64,000 nt of DNA from Acuticoccus sp. I52.16.1 (GCF_022865125.1 NZ_CP094828.1:1426001-1490000), one strand, 5' to 3'; numbered from the stretch's first letter, positions 54,334-63,935 are shown. Notes: a model not told the origin generated them from the letters alone. Numbers and translations are program-made.

Positions 54334-55547
54334 CGGCACCCGCCGAGGCCCCGCCTCACGGGGGGCCGGGCGGGGCGGCGCCGTGGCTCACCGTGGTCGG
54401 CTGCCTGCCCTCCGGCGCCCTCGCGCCGGGCGCGCCGCCGCAGGTGCTGGAGGCCGAGGCCGTCTTCGGCCCGGCGCGGCTGCTGGATGCGGCCGGCGTC
54501 GCGCCGGAGCGCCGCCGCCCGTGGCCGCGCCCCTTCGCCGCCGGGATCGCGGCGCTCCTCACCCACCGCGGCCGCACGACCACCGTGCTGGCGAGCGGCG
54601 ACCCGCTGCACCATGGCGTCGCCGCCACCCTCCTGCGCGACCTCACGCCCGAGGAGATGACGGTGCACCCCGCCCCGTCCGCCTTCTCGCTCGCCGCCGC
54701 GGCGCTGCGCTGGCCGCTGGAGGACGTGGCGCAGATCTCGCTGCACACCGCACCGCCGGAGGACATCCTTCGCACCGCCTCCCCCGGCCGCCGCATCCTC
54801 GCCCTCACCCGCGACGGCGACGCGCCGCGCATGATCGCCGCCGCCCTCACCGCCGCGGGCTACGGCGCCAGCGCCTTCGCCGTGCTGGAGGCGCTCGGCG
54901 GTCCGGACGCGGCCATCCACCGCACCACCGCCGCCGCGCTGACCGAGCCGGCCCACGCGCTCAACGTCGTCGCCGTCGAGTGCCGCGGCGGCGCCTCCGC
55001 GGTGCAGGTCGACAATCTCGCCCACGACGGCTGCGTCACCCGCGACGAGGTGCGCCTGCTGACGCTGGCCGCGCTCCGCCTGCCCCCCGGCGTCACCGGC
55101 CACCTCTGGGACGTCGGCGCCGGTAGCGGCGCGGTCGGCATCGACTGGTGTCGCACCGGCGGCACGGCCACGCTCTTCGAGCGGCACGAGGGCCGCCTCG
55201 CCGCGATTCGTGCCAACCTCGCCGCCACCGGGACCGCTCGCGCGCACGTCGCCCCCGGTGACGCGCACGCGGCCCTCGCCGGCGCGGCTCGGCCGAGCCA
55301 CGTCTTCATGGGCGGCGGCCTCGCCGACGACGCGCTGTTCGCGGCGCTGTGGGCAGCACTGCCGCCGGGCGGGGTGTTCGTCTCCAACGCGGTCACCCTG
55401 GCGGGGGAGGCGGCGACCCTGCTGCGCCAGGCCGCGCACGGCGGTGCGCTGACGCGCATCGCATTATCCTTTTCGGCCCCGATCGGAGGTCTCATGGCCC
55501 TCAAGCCGGCCATGCCGGTCCTGCAATGGCGAGCAGTCAAACGATGA
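54330..55547 (+). CDS. cobL: Precorrin-6Y C5,15-methyltransferase (decarboxylating) CobL
   Basis: This 405-residue protein is the fused CbiE-CbiT enzyme that methylates C-5 and C-15 and decarboxylates the acetate side chain. The N-terminal CbiE half has LASGDPLHHGVAATLL and VHPAPSAFSLAAAALRWPLE. The C-terminal CbiT half has LWDVGAGSGAVGIDWCR (SAM loop) and SHVFMGGGLADDALF. It begins in the stop of the CbiX-CbiC gene (ATGA) and ends overlapping the next gene. The first 20 residues are a Pro/Gly-rich leader. Confidence 0.94.
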   Translation: MTAPAEAPPHGGPGGAAPWLTVVGCLPSGALAPGAPPQVLEAEAVFGPARLLDAAGVAPERRRPWPRPFAAGIAALLTHRGRTTTVLASGDPLHHGVAATLLRDLTPEEMTVHPAPSAFSLAAAALRWPLEDVAQISLHTAPPEDILRTASPGRRILALTRDGDAPRMIAAALTAAGYGASAFAVLEALGGPDAAIHRTTAAALTEPAHALNVVAVECRGGASAVQVDNLAHDGCVTRDEVRLLTLAALRLPPGVTGHLWDVGAGSGAVGIDWCRTGGTATLFERHEGRLAAIRANLAATGTARAHVAPGDAHAALAGAARPSHVFMGGGLADDALFAALWAALPPGGVFVSNAVTLAGEAATLLRQAAHGGALTRIALSFSAPIGGLMALKPAMPVLQWRAVKR

Positions 55548-58030
55548 GCGGGACACTTCACGTCGTCGGCGTCGGCCCCGGAGACCCGGAGCTGATCACC
55601 CTCAAGGCGGCCCGCATCATCGAGGCGGCCGACATCGTCGCCTACCCGGAAACGACCACCGGCAGCCTGGCCGCGCGCATCGCCGCCGCGCATACCGCGC
55701 GCGCCACGCACCTGCCGTTCGTCGTCCCGATGAGCAACGACGGTGCGGCCGAGGCCGCCTACGACGCCGCCGCCGACGCGATCGAGGCCCGCCTCGTGTC
55801 CGGCCGCGACGTCGTGCTGCTGTGCGAAGGCGACCCGATGCTCTACGGCAGCGCCGCGTCGATCACGGCCCGTCTCGCCGGCCGCGCGGCGATCGAAATC
55901 GTCCCCGGCGTCGCGGCGGCGACGGCCTGCGCGGCGGCCGCCGGCGTCAGCCTCGTGCGGGGCGATGCGCCGCTGACGATCCTCCCCTCCACCGCCGCGC
56001 CGGAGGTGCTGCGCCGCGCCCTCGCCTCGCCGGGCGCCGTCGTTCTCTACAAGGTCGGCCGGCACTTCGATTCCGTCGCCGCCCTCATCCGCGCCGCCGG
56101 CCGCACCGGGACGCTAGTGATCCGCGCCACCGCGGCCGACCAGCGCGTCGTCCCGCTCGCCGAGGTCGAGGCCGGTCCCAAGCCCTACTTCTCGACCATC
56201 CTGCTGCCCGCCGGCGTGCCGGAACGCGCCTGTCCCGCGTCGGACGAGGTCGCCGTCGTCGTCCTCGGCCGCTCCGGCCTCGACACCGCGCGCAAGGCCA
56301 AGGACGCGCTTCAGGCCGATGGGCGCGACGTGCGCCTGCACGGCCTCGCCAGTCGCGTCGACGCCGGCGAGGTGGACGAGGCCTTCGCCGGCGTGCAGCA
56401 CCATATCGCCCACCTCTTCGCAAGCGGCATCGCCGTGGTGGGCGTGTGCGCGGCCGGGATCCTCATCCGCAGCGTGGCCGGCCTCGTCGGCGACAAGGCG
56501 GCCGAGCCGGCCGTCCTCGCCCTCGCCGACGACGGCAGCGCCGTGGTGCCGCTGCTGGGCGCCCATCACGGCGGCGCCCGGATCGCCGCGACCCTCGGCA
56601 CCGCGTTCGGTGTCGCCCCCGCCACCACCTCCCTCTCCGACACGCGCTTCGGCATCGCGCTCGACGACCCGCCCGAGGGCTGGGACATCGCCGACCCCGC
56701 CCCGTTCAAGAACCTCGCCATGGCGCTCGCCGCCGGCGAGGGCGTCGCGACCGAGATCCCCTTCCTCGCCGGCCTGCCGCGCGGCCGCCACGTCGTGCGC
56801 GCCGCCACGCTGCTCACCGAGGATGCCGACACGGTGCCGACCTACGTGCCGCGTGCCGTGGCGCTGGGCATGGGCTCGGAGCGCGGGGCGGACGCGGAGA
56901 TCGCCGTCGCCACCGCGATCGAGGTGCTGGCCGAGGCGGGGCTCGACCCGCGTGCCGTCGCCTGCGTCACAAGCCTGGACCTCAAGGCCGACGAGGCGGC
57001 GATGCACTCGGTCGCCGACGCGCTGGGCGTGCCCTTCCGGGTCTTCACCCGCGAGGTGCTCGCCGCCGAGGACGCCCGCCTCGCCAACCCGTCCGACGCG
57101 GTCCGCGCGGCCGTCGGCATCGGCGGCGTCGCCGAGGCGGCGGCGCTGGCGGCGGCGGGCCCCGCCTCTCGTCTCATCATGCCCAAGGTGGTGCGCGGCG
57201 GGCTCACCATGGCGCTCGCCGAGGCACCGCAGCCGATCGGCCCCATCGCCGCCATCGGCCGTGCCCGCGGGCGGCTCACCGTCGTCGGCATCGGCCCGGG
57301 CACGCGGCTGTGGCGCACCGGCGACTGCGTGGCCGCCCTCGCCCGCGCGGACGCCTTCGTCGGCTACAGCCTCTACCTCGACATGGTGGAGGACCTGCGC
57401 GCCCATCAGACCCGGCACGACTTCCCCCTCGGCGACGAGACCGAGCGCACCCGTTTCGCGCTGGAACTCGCCGCCGAGGGGCGCGACGTGGCGCTGATCT
57501 CCTCGGGCGATCCCGGCATCTACGCGATGGCGACGCTGGCGATGGAGCTCCTCGACACCGGCGAGATCTCCGACGCCGCCAGGCGGGTCGACGTCGCGGT
57601 GGTACCGGGCGTGTCGGTCGCGCAGGCCGCCGCCGCCCGCGCCGGCGCCCCGCTGGGGCACGACTTCGCGTTCATCTCGCTGTCGGACCTCCTGACGCCG
57701 TGGCCGGCCATCGCCCGCCGGCTGATGGCCGCCGCCGCGTCGGACTTCGCCGTCGCCCTCTACAACCCGCGCTCGCGCCGGCGCACGATGCAGCTGGAAC
57801 GCGCGCTCGAGATCTTCCGCGGCTCGCGCCCGGCGGAGACGCCGGTGATCCTCGCCTCCAGCGTGGGGCGCGACGCCGAGGCGATCCGCGTCACCACCCT
57901 CGCCGAGATTGACCCGGAGGACGTCGACATGCTGTCGACCGTCATCATCGGCGCGTCCACCACCCGCCAGTTCACCCGCGGCGACGGCAAGACGCTCGTC
58001 TACACCCCCCGCGGCTACGAGGTGTCATGA
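55544..58030 (+). CDS. Trifunctional CobI-CbiG-CobJ fusion
   Basis: This 828-residue protein holds three corrin enzymes in order. Residues 1-235 are CobI (precorrin-2 C20-methyltransferase): LHVVGVGPGDPELITLKAA and CEGDPMLYGSA. Residues 236-570 are CbiG (cobalt-precorrin-5A hydrolase): GVCAAGILIRSVAGL, LLGAHHGGARIAATL, GMGSERGAD. Residues 575-828 are CobJ (C17-methyltransferase, ring contraction): LTVVGIGPGT, SSGDPGIYAMATLAMEL, ALYNPRSRRR. The start at 55544 overlaps the cobL stop (ATGA). CobI fused on top of a CbiG-CobJ unit is unusual. CbiG is normally from the anaerobic route, here beside aerobic-type names. Confidence 0.92.
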   Translation: MSGTLHVVGVGPGDPELITLKAARIIEAADIVAYPETTTGSLAARIAAAHTARATHLPFVVPMSNDGAAEAAYDAAADAIEARLVSGRDVVLLCEGDPMLYGSAASITARLAGRAAIEIVPGVAAATACAAAAGVSLVRGDAPLTILPSTAAPEVLRRALASPGAVVLYKVGRHFDSVAALIRAAGRTGTLVIRATAADQRVVPLAEVEAGPKPYFSTILLPAGVPERACPASDEVAVVVLGRSGLDTARKAKDALQADGRDVRLHGLASRVDAGEVDEAFAGVQHHIAHLFASGIAVVGVCAAGILIRSVAGLVGDKAAEPAVLALADDGSAVVPLLGAHHGGARIAATLGTAFGVAPATTSLSDTRFGIALDDPPEGWDIADPAPFKNLAMALAAGEGVATEIPFLAGLPRGRHVVRAATLLTEDADTVPTYVPRAVALGMGSERGADAEIAVATAIEVLAEAGLDPRAVACVTSLDLKADEAAMHSVADALGVPFRVFTREVLAAEDARLANPSDAVRAAVGIGGVAEAAALAAAGPASRLIMPKVVRGGLTMALAEAPQPIGPIAAIGRARGRLTVVGIGPGTRLWRTGDCVAALARADAFVGYSLYLDMVEDLRAHQTRHDFPLGDETERTRFALELAAEGRDVALISSGDPGIYAMATLAMELLDTGEISDAARRVDVAVVPGVSVAQAAAARAGAPLGHDFAFISLSDLLTPWPAIARRLMAAAASDFAVALYNPRSRRRTMQLERALEIFRGSRPAETPVILASSVGRDAEAIRVTTLAEIDPEDVDMLSTVIIGASTTRQFTRGDGKTLVYTPRGYEVS

Positions 58031-58806
58031 TCCACTTCATCGGCGCCGGCCCCGGCGCCCCGGACCTCATCACGGTCCGCGGCCTGAACCTGATCCGCGC
58101 CTGCCCGGTCTGCCTCTTCGCCGGCTCGCTGGTCCCCGAGGCGGTGGTCGCCGAGGCGCCCGAGGGCGCCCGCGTGATCGACACCGCGCCCATGAACCTC
58201 GACGAGATCATGGCCGAGATGGAGGCCGCCCACGCCCGCGGCGAGGACGTGGCGCGCGTCCACTCGGGCGACCCGTCGCTCTACGGCGCCATCGGCGAGC
58301 AGATCCGCCGTCTGGAGGCGGCCGGCATCCCGTTCGCCATCGTCCCCGGCGTCCCCGCCTTCGCCGCCGCCGCCGCGATCCTGAAGACCGAGCTGACGCT
58401 GCCCGACGTGTCGCAGACCGTCATCCTCACCCGCACCGCGATGAAGTCCTCCGCGATGCCCAACGCGGAAGACCTCGCCACCCTCGGCGCTTCCGGCGCG
58501 ACGCTGGCGATCCACCTCTCCGTGCGCAACATGCGCCACGTCGTGGAAACGCTGACGCCGCATTACGGCGCGGACTGCCCCGTCGCCGTCGTCGTGCGTG
58601 CCACCTGGCCCGACGAGGAGGTGATCACCGGCACGCTGGAGACGATCGCCGCCAAGACGCGCGCGGCCAAGATCACCCGCACCGCGCTGATCCTGGTGGG
58701 CCGCGTGCTGGACCCCGGCGACTTCACCGATTCGGCGCTCTACGACCCGGCGCACCGGCACATTTTCCGCAATCAGAAGACGCGCCGGCACGAGCCGTCG
58801 ACCTGA
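58027..58806 (+). CDS. cobM: Precorrin-4 C11-methyltransferase CobM
   Basis: This 259-residue methyltransferase of the corrin pathway shows IHFIGAGPGAPDLITVRG, HSGDPSLYGAIGEQIR, VPGVPAFAAAAAILKTELT and RTAMKSS. It starts in the stop of the fusion gene (ATGA), the last gene of the operon. CobF, CobK, CobG/CobZ, CobNST and the late steps are not encoded in this window. Confidence 0.95.
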   Translation: MIHFIGAGPGAPDLITVRGLNLIRACPVCLFAGSLVPEAVVAEAPEGARVIDTAPMNLDEIMAEMEAAHARGEDVARVHSGDPSLYGAIGEQIRRLEAAGIPFAIVPGVPAFAAAAAILKTELTLPDVSQTVILTRTAMKSSAMPNAEDLATLGASGATLAIHLSVRNMRHVVETLTPHYGADCPVAVVVRATWPDEEVITGTLETIAAKTRAAKITRTALILVGRVLDPGDFTDSALYDPAHRHIFRNQKTRRHEPST

Positions 58807-58911
58807 GCCGACGGCGACGAAATCCGCACGGGAGCGGTATGGATCTTGCTGGCGGTCGTGCCACAATGGCCCCCGCCGGCGCCACGACCGGCCGATAAGA
58901 TTGAGGACGCG

Positions 58912-60015
58912 ATGACGATGCTCACACGCCGCTCAGCCCTGGTCGCAGGTGTCGCCGGCGCGGCTGCCGCCTCCACCCTCGCCGCTCCCGCCATCGCGCA
59001 GGACACCATCACCTGGCGCATGGTTACGGCGTGGCCGAAGAACCTCCCCGGCCCCGGCGTCGCCGCGCAGATGCTGGCCGACCGTATCACCGCCCTCTCC
59101 GGCGGCCGCCTGAAGGTCGACCTCTACGCCGCGGGCGAGATCGTCCCGGGCAACGGCGTGTTCGACGCGGTGTCGGAGGGGACGGCCGAGATCTACCACG
59201 CGGTGCCGGCCTACTGGGGCTCGAAGTCCAAGGGCATCCTCCTCTTCGGCTCGCAGCCGTTCGGCCTCCAGGCGCACGAGCAGTTCGGCTGGCTCGCCCA
59301 CGGCGGCGGCCAGGCCCTCTACGACGAGATGTACGCCCGCTTCGGTCTCAAGCCCTTCCTGTGCGGCAACTCGGGTCCGCAATGGGCCGGCTGGTTCCGC
59401 AACGAGATCACTTCGGTGGACGACCTGAAGGGTCTGCGCTTCCGCACCACCGGCGTCGCCTCGGAGATGGCGGCCAAGCTCGGCATGGCCGCGCAGGCGA
59501 TGGGCGGGCGCGACATGTTCCAGGCGCTGCAATCGGGTGCGCTGGACGCGGGCGAATTCATCGGCCCGTGGACCGACTCGGCGCTCGGTTTCTACCAGGT
59601 GGCCAAGTTCTACTACTATCCCGGCGCCGGCGAGCCCTCCTCGGCCGAGGAGTGCGCGGTCAACCTCGCGGCCTACGAAGCGCTCCCCGACGACCTGAAG
59701 CAGGCCGTCGCCTACGCCGCCGAGAGCCTCTACAACCCGGTCTGGACCGAGTATCTCACCAACCACTCCAAGGCGTTGCAGCAGCTCGTCGCCGAGCAGG
59801 GCGTGCAGGTGAAGAAACTGCCCGACGACGTGCTCGTCGCCATGGGCGACGCCGCCGGCGAGGTGATCGCCGAGTTCCTGGAGAACGACGACGAGCTGGT
59901 GCGCAAGATCACCCAGAGCTTCCTCGACTATCGCGCACTGATGACGAGCTACCAGCCCTACGCCGACGCCGGCCAGTTCCAGGCCCGCGAGCTCGACTAC
60001 ACGTTCCCCGGCTGA
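58912..60015 (+). CDS. TRAP transporter substrate-binding protein (DctP family)
   Basis: This 367-residue periplasmic protein has a Tat-like signal (LTRRSALVAGVAGAAAAS with twin Arg). Mature features are FGLQAHEQFGWLAHGGGQ, LKGLRFRTTGVASEMAAKLG and ALQSGALDAGEFIGPWTDSA, all in the TRAP DctP/TakP group that often binds 2-oxo acids. I start at ATG 58912 (a second ATG is 58918). The RBS is TTGAGGACGC. The DctQ and DctM membrane genes follow. Ligand unknown. Confidence 0.93.
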   Translation: MTMLTRRSALVAGVAGAAAASTLAAPAIAQDTITWRMVTAWPKNLPGPGVAAQMLADRITALSGGRLKVDLYAAGEIVPGNGVFDAVSEGTAEIYHAVPAYWGSKSKGILLFGSQPFGLQAHEQFGWLAHGGGQALYDEMYARFGLKPFLCGNSGPQWAGWFRNEITSVDDLKGLRFRTTGVASEMAAKLGMAAQAMGGRDMFQALQSGALDAGEFIGPWTDSALGFYQVAKFYYYPGAGEPSSAEECAVNLAAYEALPDDLKQAVAYAAESLYNPVWTEYLTNHSKALQQLVAEQGVQVKKLPDDVLVAMGDAAGEVIAEFLENDDELVRKITQSFLDYRALMTSYQPYADAGQFQARELDYTFPG

Positions 60016-60041
60016 AGCCGCGACATGAGGCGGGCGCCCCG

Positions 60042-60617
60042 ATGATCCCGGCCGGCGGGGGCGCCGCACCGCGCCCCCTCCTCACCATCGCCGCCCGGCT
60101 CGACCGGGTGAACCGCATCGTCGGCGCCGTCGTCGCCTGGGCGGCGGTGGCGATGGTGCTGGTTCAGTTCGCCGTCGTCGTGGCGCGCCACGTCTTCGGC
60201 GTGTCGGACATCGCCGCCAACGAGAGCGTCCTTTATCTGCACGCCGCGCTCTTCATGCTGGGCGCGGGCTACGCCTACCTCGTCGACGCCCACGTGCGGG
60301 TCGACATTTTCTACGCCAAACTCCCCCGCCGCGGCCGCGCGGCGGTCGACATCGCCGGCTCGCTGGTCTTCCTCTTCCCCGCTCTCGGGCTGCTCCTCTA
60401 CTGGACGTGGCCGACGGTGCGCCGCTCGTGGGCGATCTTGGAGGGACCGATCTCGGTCGGCGGCATCCCGGCCTCGTTCCTGCTCAAGTCGCTGATCCCG
60501 GCGTTCTGCGTCCTCCTCGCGATCCAGGGCGTGGCCCGCCTCCTGCGGGACATCGCCGCCCTTTCCGCCCCCGCCGAGGCACCGGCGCCGGCCCCGCCCC
60601 CGCTCGCGGGTCCCTGA
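60042..60617 (+). CDS. TRAP transporter small membrane subunit (DctQ)
   Basis: This 191-residue protein has four hydrophobic helices. Helix 1 reads VGAVVAWAAVAMVLVQFAVV and is followed by RHVFGVSDIAANESVLYLHA, a DctQ signature with the conserved Glu. The region AYLVDAHVRVDIFYAKLPRR is also typical. It starts at ATG 60042 and its stop merges with the DctM start (TGATG). The C-terminal Ala/Pro tail is variable. Confidence 0.92.
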   Translation: MIPAGGGAAPRPLLTIAARLDRVNRIVGAVVAWAAVAMVLVQFAVVVARHVFGVSDIAANESVLYLHAALFMLGAGYAYLVDAHVRVDIFYAKLPRRGRAAVDIAGSLVFLFPALGLLLYWTWPTVRRSWAILEGPISVGGIPASFLLKSLIPAFCVLLAIQGVARLLRDIAALSAPAEAPAPAPPPLAGP

Positions 60618-62152
60618 TGCTCGATATCCTGATGTTCGCCGGCCTGGTGGTCGGCATCCTGTCCGGTTTCCCCGCCGCCTTCGCCATCGCCGGCACGGCG
60701 ATGCTGTTCGCGCTCGTCGGCGCCGCGACGGGCGAGTTCGACCTGTCGTTCCTCGGGGCGCTGGGGCAACGGATCTACGGCATCCTCGTCAACCCGGTGC
60801 TGATCGCGATCCCGCTCTTCGTCTTCATGGGCGTGGTGCTGGAGAAGTCGCGCATCGCCGAGGAGCTGCTGACCGCGATGGGCCGCGCGTTCGGCCGCAT
60901 GCCGGGCGGGCTCGGCATCTCGGTGGTGCTGGTCGGCGCGCTGTTGGCGGCCTCCACCGGGATCGTCGGCGCGACCGTGGTGGCGATGGGGCTCATCGCG
61001 CTGCCGGCGATGATGAAGGCCGGCTACTCCGCCTCGCTGGGTGCCGGTATCGTCGCAACGTCCGGCACGCTGGGGCAGATCATCCCGCCGTCGACGCTGC
61101 TCATCATCCTGTCGGACGTGATGAGCAACGCCTACCAGCAGGCCCAGTTCGACGCCGGCAAGTTCACCATCGACACCATCTCCGTCGGCGAGACGTTCGC
61201 GGCGGCGCTACTGCCGGGCCTGGCGCTGGTCGCGATCTACATCGCCTATCTTCTCGTGCGCGCGCTGATCCGCCCGGCCGACGTGCCGCCGCTGACCGAC
61301 GGCGGTCGCGTCTCGCGCGGCGAGCTGGCGCGCGTGGTCGCCCCGCCGATCGCGCTGATCCTGGCGGTGCTGGGCTCGATCCTGGGCGGCGTCGCGACCC
61401 CGTCGGAAGCGGCGGCGGTGGGGGCCGTCGGCGCGGTGCTGATGGCGGGCGCGCGGCTCGGCGGCGGGCGGGTGATCACCGTGGGCGCGGTGGCGCTCGG
61501 CGCACTCGCGGTGCTCGCCGCCGCGCGCCCGATCCGCCTCCAACGCTCCGACACGGACGCCATGGACCTCACGGTCGCCGCCGTCGCCACCGTGCTGCTG
61601 GCGATCGGCCTCGCCGCGCTCGGCCTCGCCCTGTGGCGGCTCCTGCGCCGCGGCACGCTGCGGGAGGTCGCGGGCTCGACCATGACGGTGACGGCGATGA
61701 TCTTCGCCACCATCATCACCGCGTCGATGTTCAGCCTCGTCTTCGTCGGCCTCGGCGGGGAGACGCGGGTCGAGCACATTCTGGAATCGATGCCGGGCGG
61801 CGCCACCGGGGCGCTGCTCTTCGCCATGGGGCTGATCTTCGTGCTCGGCTTCTTCCTCGATTTCGTGGAGATCAGCGTCATCCTGCTGCCGCTGGTCGTC
61901 CCCGCGCTCATCACCATGGGCCACGATCCGACGTGGCTCGCGGTGCTGATCGCGATCAACCTCCAGACCTCGTTCCTGACGCCGCCGTTCGGCTTCTCGC
62001 TCTTCTACCTCCGCGGCGCCGCGCCGCCGGAAGTCTCGACCGCCGCCATCTATCGCGGCGTCGCGCCGTTCATCCTGCTGCAGGGGGCGGGCGTCGCGCT
62101 CGTCTGGTTCCTGCCGCAGCTCGCCACCTTCCTGCCGGGCCTCTTCTACTGA
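60617..62152 (+). CDS. TRAP transporter large membrane subunit (DctM)
   Basis: This 511-residue protein has about 12-14 hydrophobic helices. Conserved parts include PLFVFMGVVLEKSRIAEELL, GIVGATVVAMGLIALPAMMK, GTLGQIIPPSTLLIILSD and FLDFVEISVILLPLVVPAL, all DctM hallmarks. A central loop and extra helices lengthen it relative to the shortest members. It catalyses sodium-coupled uptake together with DctQ and the binding protein. Confidence 0.94.
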   Translation: MLDILMFAGLVVGILSGFPAAFAIAGTAMLFALVGAATGEFDLSFLGALGQRIYGILVNPVLIAIPLFVFMGVVLEKSRIAEELLTAMGRAFGRMPGGLGISVVLVGALLAASTGIVGATVVAMGLIALPAMMKAGYSASLGAGIVATSGTLGQIIPPSTLLIILSDVMSNAYQQAQFDAGKFTIDTISVGETFAAALLPGLALVAIYIAYLLVRALIRPADVPPLTDGGRVSRGELARVVAPPIALILAVLGSILGGVATPSEAAAVGAVGAVLMAGARLGGGRVITVGAVALGALAVLAAARPIRLQRSDTDAMDLTVAAVATVLLAIGLAALGLALWRLLRRGTLREVAGSTMTVTAMIFATIITASMFSLVFVGLGGETRVEHILESMPGGATGALLFAMGLIFVLGFFLDFVEISVILLPLVVPALITMGHDPTWLAVLIAINLQTSFLTPPFGFSLFYLRGAAPPEVSTAAIYRGVAPFILLQGAGVALVWFLPQLATFLPGLFY

Positions 62153-63441
62153 TGTTCGATCTCCTCGCCACCAACGCCACCCTCCCCGACGGCCGCACCG
62201 CCGACATCGCCGTGAAGGACGGGACGATCGCCGCCGTCGAGCCCGGCATCACCGCCGCGGCCGGGGAGACGATCGATGCCACCGGCTGCCTCGTCAGCCC
62301 GCCCTTCGTCGACCCGCACTTCCACATGGACGCCACGCTGTCGCTCGGCATCCCGCGCCTCAATCGCTCCGGCACCCTCTTGGAGGGCATCGCGCTGTGG
62401 GGCGAGCTGAAGCCGACGCTGACGGTGGAGGCGATCGTCGAGCGGGCGCTGCGCTACTGCGACCTCGCCGTCGCGCAAGGGATCGGCGCCATCCGCACCC
62501 ATGCCGACATCTCCGAGCCGCGCCTAGTCACCGTGGAGGCGCTGCTCGAGGTGAAGGCGCGGATCGCCGACTATATCGACCTCCAGATCGTCGCCTTCCC
62601 GCAGGACGGCTACTTCCGCGCGCCGGGCGGCGAGGCGGCGATGGCCCGCGCGATCGACATGGGCGTCGACGTCGTCGGCGGCATCCCGCACTTCGAGCGG
62701 ACGATGGCGGACGGGGCACGCTCGGTGGAAGCGCTGTGCCGGATCGCCGCCGACAAGGGCCTCCCGGTCGACATGCACTGCGACGAGACCGACGACCCGC
62801 ACTCGCGCCATGTCGAGACGCTCGCGGCGGAGACGGTGCGCTTCGGCCTGCACGGGCGCGTCGCCGGCTCGCACCTCGCCTCCATGCATTCAATGGACGA
62901 CTACTACGTCTCCAAGCTGATTCCGCTGATGGCGGAGGCGGAGCTGCACGCGATCCCCAATCCGCTCATCAACATCACCCTGCAGGGCCGGCACGACGGC
63001 TACCCCAAGCGGCGGGGCATGACGCGGGTTCCGGAGCTGATGGCGGCGGGCCTCAACGTCGCCTTCGGCGGAGACTGCGTGATGGACCCGTGGTACTCGC
63101 TCGGAAACGCCGACATGCTGGAGGTCGCGCACATGGCCGTGCACGTCGCGCAGATGACCTCGCCGGCGGCGATGCGTCAGGCCTTCGACGCTGTGACGGT
63201 GAACCCCGCGCGCGCCATGGGCCTCGACGGCTATGGTCTGGCGCCGGGCGCCAAGGCCGACTTCGTCGTGTTGCAGGCCCGCGACCCGGTGGAGGCGATC
63301 CGCCTCAAGGCGACACGCCTCGCGGTGGTGCGCCGCGGCGAGGTGATCGCCCGCACCGCCCCACGGGTGGCGACCCTCGCGCTGAAGGACCGCCCCGCGA
63401 CGGTCGACCCCGCCGCCTACGCCCCTCCGCTCGACAGCTGA
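62152..63441 (+). CDS. Cytosine deaminase-type amidohydrolase (CodA family)
   Basis: This 429-residue enzyme aligns closely in motif order with Escherichia coli CodA: FVDPHFHMDATLSLGIPRLN, VAFPQDGYFR, MHCDETDDPHSRHVETLAAE, SHLASMHSMDDYY, LINITLQGRHDGYPKRRGMT and GGDCVMDPWYSLGNADMLEV, with the metal His and Asp residues kept. It starts in the DctM stop (TGATG), so transporter and enzyme are coupled. It probably deaminates cytosine, isoguanine or a related heterocycle; the exact substrate is open because the transporter is TRAP, not the usual CodB permease. Confidence 0.88.
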   Translation: MFDLLATNATLPDGRTADIAVKDGTIAAVEPGITAAAGETIDATGCLVSPPFVDPHFHMDATLSLGIPRLNRSGTLLEGIALWGELKPTLTVEAIVERALRYCDLAVAQGIGAIRTHADISEPRLVTVEALLEVKARIADYIDLQIVAFPQDGYFRAPGGEAAMARAIDMGVDVVGGIPHFERTMADGARSVEALCRIAADKGLPVDMHCDETDDPHSRHVETLAAETVRFGLHGRVAGSHLASMHSMDDYYVSKLIPLMAEAELHAIPNPLINITLQGRHDGYPKRRGMTRVPELMAAGLNVAFGGDCVMDPWYSLGNADMLEVAHMAVHVAQMTSPAAMRQAFDAVTVNPARAMGLDGYGLAPGAKADFVVLQARDPVEAIRLKATRLAVVRRGEVIARTAPRVATLALKDRPATVDPAAYAPPLDS

Positions 63442-63443
63442 TC

Positions 63444-63935
63444 TCAGCGGCGGGCGCGCAAGCTGAGGAACTTGTTGACCGACAGGCCCACCAGAAGCGG
63501 CCCGTAGAGGAGCCCGAACAGCGCCTCCAGCGACGTGAACAGCCGGACGCCCGGACACGGCACGAAGTCGCCATAGCCGAGCGTCGTGAAGGTGGTGGCG
63601 GAAAAGTAGACGTACTCCATCCAGTGCGTCGCGACCGTGTCGTCATGTTGGATGCCGGACCCGGCGTAGACGTTGGCGAAGCCGAGAATGATCGTCACGA
63701 TCGAGAGCAGAGACACGATCAGGCCGGACTGATGGTTGTTCGATCGCTCGGTGATGATGGCGATCGGGATCAGCAGCACCGCGACGATCAACGGCGCGAA
63801 CCCCAACCAGACCGCGCCGTCGAACGGCTGGCACGCCGCCGGCAGCGTCATGCGCGTGAGATCGTAGATCGGTTTGACGACACTGAGGAGGACGGCCAGC
63901 ACGTAAAGTGCGAGCCTGAGGAATGAATTGCGCAT
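63444..63935 (-). CDS. Small potassium-channel-like membrane protein
   Basis: This 163-residue protein has four hydrophobic segments: LALYVLAVLLSVVKPIYDL, LGFAPLIVAVLLIPIAIITE, SLLSIVTIILGFANVYAG and one at the C-terminal end. The pore loop TTFTTLGYGDFVP holds the selectivity filter TLGYGD. That layout is a two-TM pore preceded by two extra helices, as in Ion_trans_2 proteins. No regulatory domain is attached. It converges with the deaminase with a 2-base gap. The last 65 bases of the window hold no gene. Confidence 0.85.
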   Translation of the reverse strand: MRNSFLRLALYVLAVLLSVVKPIYDLTRMTLPAACQPFDGAVWLGFAPLIVAVLLIPIAIITERSNNHQSGLIVSLLSIVTIILGFANVYAGSGIQHDDTVATHWMEYVYFSATTFTTLGYGDFVPCPGVRLFTSLEALFGLLYGPLLVGLSVNKFLSLRARR

